Shown here in pieces: positions 6,517 to 14,372 of a stretch of DNA of 14,545 bases. Origin of the DNA: Scatacola_A faecigallinarum (GTDB lineage Bacteria; Pseudomonadota; Alphaproteobacteria; RF32; CAG-239). The stretch lies in the NCBI GenBank assembly GCA_018713605.1, contig DVOM01000028.1:1-14545 (forward strand), written 5' to 3'. The notes beneath the pieces are model-generated. The model was not told the origin of the DNA, did not search any database, and saw nothing but the letters and a program-made list of their open reading frames with translations. The stretch's first letter is position 1. Each line of letters opens with the position of its first letter. The position numbers and the translations under genes are program-made.

Positions 6517-8754
6517 TTACTTGCCGTTTTCCGGTTTATTGTTGTCTTCCGGTTTCTCGGGTTCGTTTTGCTCTTCAGGCCTAGAGCTTTCTCCTTCGGA
6601 AGAATTGTCTTTATTTTCCGGTTCAGGAGCCTTTTCATCGCCGAATTTCAGCTTATTGCCCATTTTTTCCATCTTTTCGCCGGCTTTTTCCATTTTCTCG
6701 CCGACTTTCTTCATGGCCTTGCCGCCTTTCTGCATGGCTTTGCCGGCCTTTTGAGTTACTTTGCCCGCCACTTCGGCACCTTTGCCCGCGCCATATACCG
6801 CGGCACCGGCAATCATCATCGGTACGCCGACAATGGCGCCCAAACCTGTTGCCGACAATCCCTTGCCTGCGGACATCAACCCTTTGCCACCGGCTTGAGC
6901 CGCTTTTCCTCCCGCTTCCACGCCTTTGCCGGCAGCCTGAACACCTTTTCCGGATTGTTCCATGGTTGCTCCGGCCGCTTTGGCGCCCTTTCCTGTGTTT
7001 TTAATGGCGGTTCCGCCGCCGCTTACCGGATTGCCGCCGCCTTTGTCGTCTTTTTCCTGATCGCCGTTGGCTTTGCCTTTGAATAGACCGCGGACAAATT
7101 TTCCGGCTTTGGCAGCTCCTTCTGTTGCCTGTTTCTTTACGGCATCGGAGGCTTTGCCGCCGGCCCATTTTACCGGACGCATGGCCTGCTGTTTGGCAAA
7201 ATCAGTCATTTGGGTCAGTTTGCCGTGCATCGGATCAGCGCCGCCGAAAACGCTGTCTTTGAAGAATTTGTCAACGTAATCAGAAACCGTTGATGAAATC
7301 AGCTTCATCGAATACAGGTAAACAAACAGAATAATCAGAAAATAAGGTCCGGTTAAATCAAAGGTATTTGAAATCCAAATGGCATCACCGGCTTCAATTT
7401 TTGCAAACAGTGTCGGAACGTCCCTCAGAGCCACATTAATCATTGCCAGAGCGTATGTCGTCGTCAGCGCAAGAAACACGAAAGTTCCGGCTGCTTTAAG
7501 CATAATGCTGATGACGGCGGTCACTTTCCCTTTGGTAACATTGAACGGCCACAGTCCAATAACGACCGGCAGTGCCATTATGGCAAAACCAAGCTTAAAA
7601 GAGATGTCCAGCAGATAATAACCGATACCCAGCGTCAGCATGAACCCGACAAACCAAATTAAAGCGCCGCAGAACCAGAGCCATAAGTTGACCATTTTGA
7701 ACAGAGAAAAGTCCCAAGCGCCGCCATTCATAGACCAGCAGGTCATCGCGTGGCCGATAACCAGATTGGTAGAAACGTTTTTATCCAGATTTTGGGCAAA
7801 GAACATGATTCTGTTCATTACGTCGGAAGAAACGATTTCCGTTGCGGCTCCGCCGTCCGGTGCGGAGATGGTCGGAACGGTTACGGCATAGTTGGCGTTC
7901 AGTTCGGGAGCTCCGGAAATGTCGCTGGTTACGCTCATAAAAGCGATACCAAAGTCAGCGCCGGCAGTCAGCAGCGGGTTTATCGTATATTTGATTAATA
8001 CGCCCAGTCCGGAAGTAATCAGAATATATGCAACCATAACCTTAAACAAAAAGACGGTTAGGGTGTTCATCATGGCGCCCGGCTCAATATTAGACAAAGA
8101 TGAAACGTTTTTCATCACAAAGAAAGCCATCCAAACCAAAGCGCCGAGCACCAGCAGTTTTACGCCCGCTTCAGATGTGATGTCATAAGCTTTGCTGCAG
8201 GCGTTTAAAAATGTTTCCATCAGAGTTTTGATAATCACGCAGGAATAGCATTTCCCCTGATAGAGTTCCTGCATCTTTGCGATATTGCATTTGGCAATAA
8301 ACTGGGCAATTTCGATTGAACCGTATGCCAAAGTCAGGTAGGATTCAATGTTTCCTTCTTCATCAACGGTGCTTCGGTTTCCGACGCCGGTGGCCATACT
8401 GGTAACCGAATATGTGTTCTTTTCTCCTTTGCTGCCCTCAACTTTTTCAATGGAAAGGGCTTTAACTCTGGAGAAAAAACCGGGATTTCTTAATTTTTCA
8501 ATTTCCTTGTCCGTATGACATTCAAAAACAGAGTTATCATGTACGGTCATGTCTGGAGCTATGCCACCACGGGTAATAGTTATATCGTATCTTATCTTGT
8601 AACATTTCTGCCCTTCCGGACATCCGTCAGGATTATTGGCGCCACAAGCTTCGCCGGCAAAAACGGCGGCCGGGAACAAAAAGCACAGCAGCATTATGAA
8701 AACGCCTGTCTTCATAAGTTTGCTGATGTTTAATATGTCGGTTAACCGTTTCAT
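6517..8754 (-). CDS. VirB6/TrbL-family protein with Gly/Lys repeat tail
   Basis: A 745-residue secretion-system membrane protein. It has a clear signal peptide (cleavage likely after VFA, near residue 33) and a short exported domain starting CGAN...CPEG. The same CGAN/CPEG pair occurs in the M23-bearing paralogue downstream. CYSC (C169, C172) precedes the polytopic core (about 197-490), which contains D383-x12-P396-x7-F404-x2-T407. The tail (about 520-745) is Lys/Gly/Ala-rich. Seven-residue units such as AGKGVEA, GGKAAQA and GGKGLMS are interrupted by a hydrophobic stretch (about 636-655) and followed by KAGEKMEK-type helices and a Pro/Glu/Asn C-terminus. ATG 8754 has AAGGA about eight bases upstream. 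The gap to the next gene is 12 bases or less, so they are co-transcribed. Its role is probably part of the inner-membrane channel, with the tail binding membrane or partner proteins; the tail's function is unknown. Confidence 0.9.
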   Translation of the reverse strand: MKRLTDILNISKLMKTGVFIMLLCFLFPAAVFAGEACGANNPDGCPEGQKCYKIRYDITITRGGIAPDMTVHDNSVFECHTDKEIEKLRNPGFFSRVKALSIEKVEGSKGEKNTYSVTSMATGVGNRSTVDEEGNIESYLTLAYGSIEIAQFIAKCNIAKMQELYQGKCYSCVIIKTLMETFLNACSKAYDITSEAGVKLLVLGALVWMAFFVMKNVSSLSNIEPGAMMNTLTVFLFKVMVAYILITSGLGVLIKYTINPLLTAGADFGIAFMSVTSDISGAPELNANYAVTVPTISAPDGGAATEIVSSDVMNRIMFFAQNLDKNVSTNLVIGHAMTCWSMNGGAWDFSLFKMVNLWLWFCGALIWFVGFMLTLGIGYYLLDISFKLGFAIMALPVVIGLWPFNVTKGKVTAVISIMLKAAGTFVFLALTTTYALAMINVALRDVPTLFAKIEAGDAIWISNTFDLTGPYFLIILFVYLYSMKLISSTVSDYVDKFFKDSVFGGADPMHGKLTQMTDFAKQQAMRPVKWAGGKASDAVKKQATEGAAKAGKFVRGLFKGKANGDQEKDDKGGGNPVSGGGTAIKNTGKGAKAAGATMEQSGKGVQAAGKGVEAGGKAAQAGGKGLMSAGKGLSATGLGAIVGVPMMIAGAAVYGAGKGAEVAGKVTQKAGKAMQKGGKAMKKVGEKMEKAGEKMEKMGNKLKFGDEKAPEPENKDNSSEGESSRPEEQNEPEKPEDNNKPENGK

Positions 8755-8784
8755 CGTTTTGGTCCTTAATTCTTGGCAAATTAA

Positions 8785-10083
8785 CTACTTGCCGCCGCTT
8801 TTGATTATTTTCCATGCGTCGCGTATCTTTCTGGCACCGCCGAACGTGACAATGCTCAAGGCGCCCCAGAAAATCTCAGCAGCCAGTTTGCCGGCGCGTT
8901 TCTGGAAAGCGGAGTCGGAATTTCCGCCTACCAGACTGTCCGTTACCTGTTGAGCTATGTTGACGCTGGAAACTATCAGAAAAGCAATCAGCATGATGCA
9001 CATAAACGGAATACTGAACTCGGCAAAAGAATCTTTGGTAACGCTTTTGTCGAAAATGTCGGAGTTGTCACTGATAATCTGCTCCATAGCCAATAGTGCC
9101 ATAGACATCATAACCGCCATAAACATCATTAGCGCCGCCGAATTTATAATGGTCAGAAAACCGTTTTTTGCCCAGCTTGACGTCTGCTTAAAAGCGTAAG
9201 ACATGACCAGAATCGGCAATATGACCGCCATCATTGTAAAGCGGAAAATGCTGTCAACCAGATAGAAGACAAATCCGAGCTTGACGAATGTAAAGCACAG
9301 TAGGATAAACAGGCCTGTTATTAACGGCATAAATCCAGGTGCGGCCATAACTTTGAACGAAAGGTAGAACCCCAGTGTCAGACGCTCATTAACGGCACAA
9401 ATCATACAATTCATCATGGATCTCGGTCCGTCGGGGAAAGACAGGCTTTCTATTGATGCTTGGCCAAGAGCCGGTGCCGTACACATTACCGGCTGGCTCG
9501 GCGTTATCAGTTCCTGAAAGAACTTGATGACAACACCGTTGTTGACCTTGAAGTTGCTTCCGTCGCCGGTACTGTTCAAAATTGCCGCGCCAAGTTCCAA
9601 AAATGCATAGTAAATCGGGAAAACAACCGTATTCAGCAGCCACAAAATCTGCGTTGTCGAAGATGCAATTAACCCGCAAATCAAACAGACAAACAGCTTT
9701 CGGACAATTTCGTTCCATATTTCAGCCGGAGAATCTTCCGTAAACGAACCGACAAACTTTAACAGGCGAAAAATTGTCCAGAGCGCAAAAGCAATCATCA
9801 TCAAAGGCAATGCGCCGTCGGTAATTTTGGCATACATGCCCATGGCGACTTTGCCCATATTCTCGTAAAGCAAGTCGATTATTCCGGTCTGCCAGCATTC
9901 TCTGTGTTGATTAGCCAGTTCTTGTTGTCCGCTGTCGTCTTTTACGGATAAAGCCGCACGCTTATCTGCATTCAGAGATGTTTTGCCCTCTTTAGGAGAA
10001 TCGCAGGCCGTGAGCATGAATGCCGCAAAAAGAACAACCAGCATCACTCTTAAAATCTGTTTTATGTTCACGTCCTTAAACAT
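8785..10083 (-). CDS. Lipoprotein VirB6/TrbL-family protein
   Basis: A 432-residue protein, the shortest of the four paralogues and closest to a plain VirB6. It begins with a lipoprotein signal peptide: a basic N-terminus, a hydrophobic run and LTAC with the lipidation cysteine at C27. A short exported linker (27-90) is followed by a polytopic core (about 90-375) carrying D277-x12-P290-x7-F298-x2-T301. It lacks the CxxC found just before the first core helix in the other three, but has CMIC at 226-229. It ends in a short basic C-terminus, KIRDAWKIIKSGGK. VirB6 itself is not normally lipidated, so a lipid anchor on a polytopic protein is noteworthy; lipidated VirB6-like proteins have been annotated in Rickettsiales relatives. 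AGGA lies about nine bases before ATG 10083. It is separated by 17 bases from the upstream paralogue and 30 from the downstream one. Confidence 0.9.
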   Translation of the reverse strand: MFKDVNIKQILRVMLVVLFAAFMLTACDSPKEGKTSLNADKRAALSVKDDSGQQELANQHRECWQTGIIDLLYENMGKVAMGMYAKITDGALPLMMIAFALWTIFRLLKFVGSFTEDSPAEIWNEIVRKLFVCLICGLIASSTTQILWLLNTVVFPIYYAFLELGAAILNSTGDGSNFKVNNGVVIKFFQELITPSQPVMCTAPALGQASIESLSFPDGPRSMMNCMICAVNERLTLGFYLSFKVMAAPGFMPLITGLFILLCFTFVKLGFVFYLVDSIFRFTMMAVILPILVMSYAFKQTSSWAKNGFLTIINSAALMMFMAVMMSMALLAMEQIISDNSDIFDKSVTKDSFAEFSIPFMCIMLIAFLIVSSVNIAQQVTDSLVGGNSDSAFQKRAGKLAAEIFWGALSIVTFGGARKIRDAWKIIKSGGK

Positions 10084-10100
10084 CGTCTTAGTCCTAAAAC

Positions 10101-12605
10101 TTATTTAAAGTTCCATCCGTTAATATTGGCGCTTTGTTCCGTACGGTAATTATTGCCGTATTTCTGTTTCATAATGTTGTCAATTTCTCTGTCCGATATG
10201 CTCTGTTCCCTTTCTTTCTGCATCTCGTCCATTTTTTTCAGGTTTTCCTGAACGATTGCGTCATTTTCTTTTTCATTTTTTCTTTCTTCGGTAGCCTGAG
10301 CCGTAAATTCGTTAGCCTTTTGGTCGGAAGAGCCTGCCTGTCTCATTACCGCGTCTTTTTCGGCACCGTCAGCCATGCTCTGGGCTTTTTGCCGCAAAGC
10401 GGTTGCTTTGTCTTTTTCCTCTTTTGCCTGAGCTTCAAAATTGCGGGCGCGTTGAGCCGCTGCGTCACGGTTGGCCGTCGCCTGTCCGCACCGCTCGGAC
10501 ACTTGTTTGTAAATTTCGGAATTGTTGGCAAGATCCAATCCTGCGGCCTGTTTGCGGTTGAACTGGTCAATCTGCCGCTCTCTTGCCGCTTCCGGACTTG
10601 TCGGCGCAGTTCCTTCCGCTCCGGCCTGATTCGGTTTGGCCGTATTAGCAGCCGTTACCGGTTTAGCCGGTGTTGTCGGCCGCGGTGCGGCATTTTCGAC
10701 TCTTTCGGCCTGACGGGACTGCTCGGCCGTTACCGGAGAAGCACCGCCTGACGAAGAAGAGGAGGGAGCCGGCGCCGGAGCGTCCGAACCGCGAAGCCGG
10801 GATACGGGAGCACTGCTCTTGCCGCCGCCTGACCGTCCGAAACTGAAAACTTTTCCCAAAGCTGAAACGGCTTTGTCTCGAGCCTGCCGTAACTTCGGCG
10901 TAACACCGGTGGCATTGCCGACCAGTTTTGTCCCTTGCCATGCCGTTTTGCCGGCTCCGAGTGTTGCCGCTTTGGCAACGTTATAACCCATGCCGCCGAT
11001 TTCTGGAGCAATCGAGCTGCCGCCACCGCCGCCGGCCATGCTTCCGGCCAATTCGGTTGCCTGACTGGTCAGCTTAAATCCGAAAATACAGCTGGCGATC
11101 AGAATGAGGAAGCCTGCAAAACCGATGTCCAGCAGATTTTTAAGAGTGGTAACTTCATTTGAATTTAATGCATTGACAACCGCCTTCATACCACCCGAAA
11201 CGCCGGACATTGATTCGCTCATTAATTGAATGTTAATGCTGACGACCAGCCCCATGAATACATAAGTAAAGAAAGTATTCATAAACATCGTAAAGCCTTG
11301 CGTCGTGTATTTGGAAGTAACTTTGAACGGCCAGCTGGCAATCAGAAACGGCATCAAGGCGCCGACAATCCCTAACCGTACGGTTGCGTCAACCAGATAA
11401 AAGGCAAAAGCCAGCGACAGCAACCATGCGAAGACCCAAATGATTAAACCTTCAAAAATCATGGAAAGATCAGGGAATTTAAAACTTGTAACAGTCGTCA
11501 GAGCGCCCATGTCAATAGCACCGGCATTCCGGGCAACGCACATCAGCGAGGAACCGATTGCCTGCGGAACGGCCAGTTCGGCCTGAACCGCTTTGATGAA
11601 ACATTCCAACTGTGTATACAGATACCCTGGCAACAGCCCGCTGCTCAGACCGCTTAATTCTGACGAAGTGTCACAAGCCTGAAGATAAGAGTTTTCTCCT
11701 GCCGAAAGCAGAGTCATGCCAAATTCCATACCTGCTTTCAATAATGGTCCCAATACATAACCGTAAATGGCAGTTGCATCTCTCAACAGCAAAAAGGCGA
11801 CCAAAACTTTAAAAGCCTGTGTCAAAAGCTCGGTAATGTATTTCGGCGCATCCATTTTGGTAAAGGAAGAAACTTTGCCAAGCAAAGAAAAGGCAACCCA
11901 CAAGGCAAATCCAACCAAAAGCACGTTGGCAAAGGCTTTGGATAATGCGGCATAAGAACCGCTGGTCATTCTCTGCGCCGCATTAAAGATTTTCAGAAAC
12001 AGCGGGCAAAAAATACAACTCCGGCCTTCAGCCAGTTTCATTGGCAGCGGAATACAGCCGCGTGTAACGCCGTTGATTGATTTTGCCGTTTCTCCATCAT
12101 ACTGAAAATATAGTTTTGAACCGTCAGAACCGGTATATACATAAATAGCAGCTTCTGCAACGTCTAGAACTTCATCAGCTTCATCACAGGCTTTGTTTTT
12201 TGCTTCTTTGAGTTGTTTCAATTCTTCTTGCAGACGTCTTTTTTCTTCTGTATATTTATTGTATGCCTCAGGATCGTTAATTTTTGTCGTTGCGGTCATG
12301 ACAAAACCAGTAACTGATGTACCAACAGCACTTGTCGTGACAGTTCTGTTTATTTTTACATCAATGTCAGATATTTCTTTTTCTTTGTCTTCAACTTTCT
12401 TTTTGGCATCGGCACAGTTTTGTTTGACTTGGTCAATAACGTCCTGATCTTTCTTGTCGCCGAGTTTTGTGGCTCCGACAAAAGTTTCGACTTTTTTCTC
12501 GGTTGCGGCATTGGCTCCTTCTGTCGCAAAAGCCTCGCCTGCAGCTGACATAAACAGAAGCCCGATAAACAGGCCGAATACATATTTCCAACTACATTTT
12601 GTCAT
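10101..12605 (-). CDS. VirB6/TrbL-family protein with coiled-coil head and tail
   Basis: An 834-residue secretion-system membrane protein. A signal peptide ends near AFA (about residue 27). The exported head contains two charged helices (about 53-83 and 113-150) that could form a coiled-coil hairpin. CIFC (C197, C200) precedes the polytopic core (about 220-515), which carries D406-x12-P419-x7-F427-x2-T430. After a Gly run (524-529) comes a segment with GGMGYNVAKAATLGAGKTAW, closely matching the equivalent segment of the M23-bearing paralogue (GGMVNNVATQAALGTGKKVW). The rest is a Pro/Ser/Ala linker (about 595-680) and a highly charged Gln/Lys/Glu coiled coil (about 680-812). A longer frame starts at 12665, but ATG 12605 is preferred: AAGGA lies about eight bases upstream, and a typical signal peptide starts there. 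It overlaps the end of the 63-residue gene by 14 bases, suggesting translational coupling. It is the first VirB6 of the cluster. Confidence 0.9.
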   Translation of the reverse strand: MTKCSWKYVFGLFIGLLFMSAAGEAFATEGANAATEKKVETFVGATKLGDKKDQDVIDQVKQNCADAKKKVEDKEKEISDIDVKINRTVTTSAVGTSVTGFVMTATTKINDPEAYNKYTEEKRRLQEELKQLKEAKNKACDEADEVLDVAEAAIYVYTGSDGSKLYFQYDGETAKSINGVTRGCIPLPMKLAEGRSCIFCPLFLKIFNAAQRMTSGSYAALSKAFANVLLVGFALWVAFSLLGKVSSFTKMDAPKYITELLTQAFKVLVAFLLLRDATAIYGYVLGPLLKAGMEFGMTLLSAGENSYLQACDTSSELSGLSSGLLPGYLYTQLECFIKAVQAELAVPQAIGSSLMCVARNAGAIDMGALTTVTSFKFPDLSMIFEGLIIWVFAWLLSLAFAFYLVDATVRLGIVGALMPFLIASWPFKVTSKYTTQGFTMFMNTFFTYVFMGLVVSINIQLMSESMSGVSGGMKAVVNALNSNEVTTLKNLLDIGFAGFLILIASCIFGFKLTSQATELAGSMAGGGGGSSIAPEIGGMGYNVAKAATLGAGKTAWQGTKLVGNATGVTPKLRQARDKAVSALGKVFSFGRSGGGKSSAPVSRLRGSDAPAPAPSSSSSGGASPVTAEQSRQAERVENAAPRPTTPAKPVTAANTAKPNQAGAEGTAPTSPEAARERQIDQFNRKQAAGLDLANNSEIYKQVSERCGQATANRDAAAQRARNFEAQAKEEKDKATALRQKAQSMADGAEKDAVMRQAGSSDQKANEFTAQATEERKNEKENDAIVQENLKKMDEMQKEREQSISDREIDNIMKQKYGNNYRTEQSANINGWNFK

Positions 12606-12783
12606 CGTCGTCTTCCTTATGCCAAGGATTGCCAAGTACCTTAAAAGCAGCCAGCAAAACCGCAATTACCAAAACGAGTGAACCCCAGAAAGCGTACTTT
12701 GTGGTAAACCAGCCGAAAAAATCAATATAATAAGCAAGGGCAATTGCCAGAATTATTCCTATATTAATCAGTACGGCTCTCAT
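12592..12783 (-). CDS. Small two-helix membrane protein, first gene of the VirB6 cluster
   Basis: A 63-residue protein that I cannot assign to a family. It has two hydrophobic helices (about residues 4-23 and 31-51) separated by a short aromatic loop, FGWFTTKYAFW, and ends in an acidic tail, KEDDDDKM. GAGGA lies about five bases before ATG 12783, a good ribosome-binding site. Its last 14 bases overlap the start of the first VirB6 gene, so the two are probably coupled. The size and position suggest a secretion-system accessory, such as a VirB2- or VirB3-like subunit or a small stabilising protein. It lacks the VirB2 signal peptide and is shorter than VirB3, so neither name is justified. Confidence 0.8.
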   Translation of the reverse strand: MRAVLINIGIILAIALAYYIDFFGWFTTKYAFWGSLVLVIAVLLAAFKVLGNPWHKEDDDDKM

Positions 12784-12808
12784 CGGTTCCTCATTTTAAA
12801 GCTATTCC

Positions 12809-12829
12809 ATGCTATTTAGATTGTAGCAT
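12809..12829. promoter_or_regulatory. Inverted repeat over the VirB6-cluster promoter, candidate operator
   Basis: ATGCTA (12809-12814) and TAGCAT (12824-12829) are perfect six-base arms with a nine-base spacer. The dyad covers the -10 element and the expected start site, where a repressor would block transcription. The arms do not match the dyad next to the XRE gene. Short arms can arise by chance. Confidence 0.3.
12820..12828 (-). promoter_or_regulatory. Extended -10 promoter for the VirB6 cluster
   Basis: On the minus strand TGCTACAAT (12828-12820) is an extended -10 element (TG-n plus TACAAT). The -35 region is A/T-rich with no clear hexamer. A transcript would start near 12813, about 30 bases before the 63-residue gene. 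There is no terminator between the hydrolase-like gene and this site, so upstream transcription may also read through. Confidence 0.5.
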
Positions 12830-12872
12830 ATAAAAGTAAAATATTTTGTTACAGTTTTTTGATTTTTTTGAT

Positions 12873-13718
12873 TTAGTTGAATTTCCCTTTGGTCAGAAAT
12901 TTTACGCAGGCTTTAACGACTTTGTCGTTGTTAAAGACGTTGTAGTTGACGTTGCTGACATGAATAACCTCCTTTGCACCCTCCAAATCGGATTCGCCCG
13001 GCGTCGGCAGAGATTTTTTTAACGATTCCGAAAGCATGTTGGTCAGATTCTTGCCCGGAAAGTCCGTTGCAATGATGCCAAACTCGGTTTCTTTGGGAAA
13101 GTTTGGAATGAAAATCATGTTGTTCGGCGAAACTTCTTTCAAAATCGGGCCTAGCAACCATCTGAAAAAACTGTATTTTTCAAGTTTGGCAAAGAGCTTG
13201 CTGCCTTGATTCGGCGGACAAACCTGCACAATGCGCCGGATTTTGAGCTTTTTCTGCCAAGGCGATTCGAGAGCCATCAGTTTACGCAGCACAATTCCGC
13301 CAACGCCTTTGGTTACAAAGGAGACTTCCTGCACGTCTTCAAGATGGTTTAACAGAAAATCCAACTGCCGGACGTGTGAGTCGATTCGTTTGCGGGTCGA
13401 CGGATAGTTTATTGCCGCTGCCATCATACCTTCTTTTAATACGGCGCGCCATAAGGGTTTGAAAATGTTTTTGCTGTCGCCCAGACCGTGCAGCATGATT
13501 ACCATATGTCCGCGCTGTCGCGATATTTCATAGATTTCAATATAGTCAAGAAAAGCCCGGCGGCAGTTTTCGAAACCGCCGCTGTGACGCTGAATGTCCC
13601 ACGGATCAAGAAGCCTGTATTCTTTGGTGCGGTAATTTCGCTGGATTCGCCATTTCTGATAAAAGAAAACGTCTTCCCAAAGCTGGCTGCCGCCCATCGT
13701 GAAAAATTCAAACCGCAT
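12873..13718 (-). CDS. Alpha/beta-hydrolase-fold protein lacking the nucleophile serine
   Basis: A 281-residue soluble protein with the layout of a lipase or esterase-like alpha/beta hydrolase. A strand and oxyanion-type loop, VIMLHGLGDS (about 73-82), is followed by the alternating strands and helices of the fold and the nucleophile-elbow position FVTKGVGGIV (134-143). Active relatives have G-x-S-x-G with serine at the centre; here it reads T-K-G138-V-G-G, so the serine is gone. The C-terminal segment VSNVNYNVFNNDKVVKAC, which usually carries the catalytic histidine followed by V..v..FL, shows Tyr/Asn there. It is therefore probably a non-catalytic binding or structural protein. No signal peptide is visible. 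GGGAG lies about seven bases before ATG 13718. It starts 15 bases after the lipoprotein gene, so the two form an operon; whether they serve the secretion cluster is unknown. Confidence 0.85.
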   Translation of the reverse strand: MRFEFFTMGGSQLWEDVFFYQKWRIQRNYRTKEYRLLDPWDIQRHSGGFENCRRAFLDYIEIYEISRQRGHMVIMLHGLGDSKNIFKPLWRAVLKEGMMAAAINYPSTRKRIDSHVRQLDFLLNHLEDVQEVSFVTKGVGGIVLRKLMALESPWQKKLKIRRIVQVCPPNQGSKLFAKLEKYSFFRWLLGPILKEVSPNNMIFIPNFPKETEFGIIATDFPGKNLTNMLSESLKKSLPTPGESDLEGAKEVIHVSNVNYNVFNNDKVVKACVKFLTKGKFN

Positions 13719-13733
13719 TTGATGCTCCCTTTA

Positions 13734-14162
13734 TTAATAGCTTGAAGCATTCGGATTCGGAATTGCCGTAATCGTTACTTTGGCCTTGTCCGAACCGTCG
13801 GAAAGAATCAGAATCTGCACGGCGCGATTCTCCCGTACGTAAGTCATATGGCTGATATCAGCCCGAACCGTTGCAATTTCTTTCCATTTCAGTTTGGGCA
13901 TCTCCGACATATAGAAGTCAAAAACGCTGCTTGCGTTATACGGAGTCGTAAATACCAGGCTGCCGATCCAGTTGTCGCCGGTGCCCAAAGCCTTTGTTTC
14001 TTCCAGATCTATATAGGACTGGTCAGGAAAAGGAACGTCCGGAAAATGGGCAAAAGCCGGCGGAATCGCCGAACCGTCAACCCCGGTCAAAACCGGCTTC
14101 TCCGAAGCGCAGGCCGAAAGTATTAAGACTAAAGCTATAACTAAAATGTTGTTTTTTAACAT
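13734..14162 (-). CDS. Small lipoprotein of unknown function
   Basis: A 142-residue protein with a lipoprotein signal peptide ending in LSAC, lipidated at C18. After a Pro-rich linker (about 24-48), the mature part looks like a small alpha/beta domain: a helix with VFDFYMSEMPKLKW (80-93) followed by two strands, MTYVRENRAVQILILS and AKVTITAIP. The FYxxxMPKxxW helix followed by paired strands is seen in several small proteobacterial lipoproteins of unknown function. It has no Cys beyond the lipidation site and no VirB7 features that I can point to. AAGG lies eight bases before ATG 14162. It leads a probable two-gene operon with the hydrolase-like gene. Confidence 0.85.
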   Translation of the reverse strand: MLKNNILVIALVLILSACASEKPVLTGVDGSAIPPAFAHFPDVPFPDQSYIDLEETKALGTGDNWIGSLVFTTPYNASSVFDFYMSEMPKLKWKEIATVRADISHMTYVRENRAVQILILSDGSDKAKVTITAIPNPNASSY

Positions 14163-14196
14163 AATTGCTACCTTGTATCAAAATTACAGTTCGTGT

Positions 14197-14211
14197 ATTG
14201 TAAGTATTGTA
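14197..14211 (-). promoter_or_regulatory. Two overlapping -10-like boxes upstream of the lipoprotein gene
   Basis: TACAAT occurs twice on the minus strand (14202-14197 and 14211-14206), nine bases apart and 35 to 50 bases before the lipoprotein start. Neither has a convincing -35 at 17 bases, so this is a weak call. Confidence 0.3.
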
Positions 14212-14343
14212 TCGCACATAAGGTTAAAAAAATGGAAATAACGGGGCGTATTTCCACATGCGAAAATTCCACATAAATTTCTTCATACAATCAATGGGTT
14301 AGAAAAAATGTGAAAAAAAATCAAATTTTTTTAATTTTTTGTG

Positions 14344-14372
14344 TTGACATATGACGGCGACTGTCATATAAA
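14344..14372 (+). promoter_or_regulatory. Near-consensus plus-strand sigma-70 promoter with internal dyad
   Basis: TTGACA (14344-14349) and TATAAA (14367-14372) are exactly 17 bases apart. A run of A and T tracts (about 14309-14340) immediately upstream looks like an UP element. Arms ATATGAC (14349-14355) and GTCATAT (14363-14369) form a perfect seven-base dyad with a seven-base spacer between the -35 and -10. This suggests a strong but regulated promoter firing off the right edge, divergent from every other gene here. Confidence 0.8.

Noticed and set aside
10134..10751. Plus-strand open frame of 205 codons
   Set aside because: It is antisense to the charged coiled-coil tail of the first VirB6 gene; its Phe/Arg/Cys-rich product is typical of a shadow of Glu/Lys/Ala codons.
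12592..12783. Naming the 63-residue protein VirB2 or VirB3
   Set aside because: It has no cleavable signal peptide like VirB2, is too short for VirB3, and no specific motif supports either.
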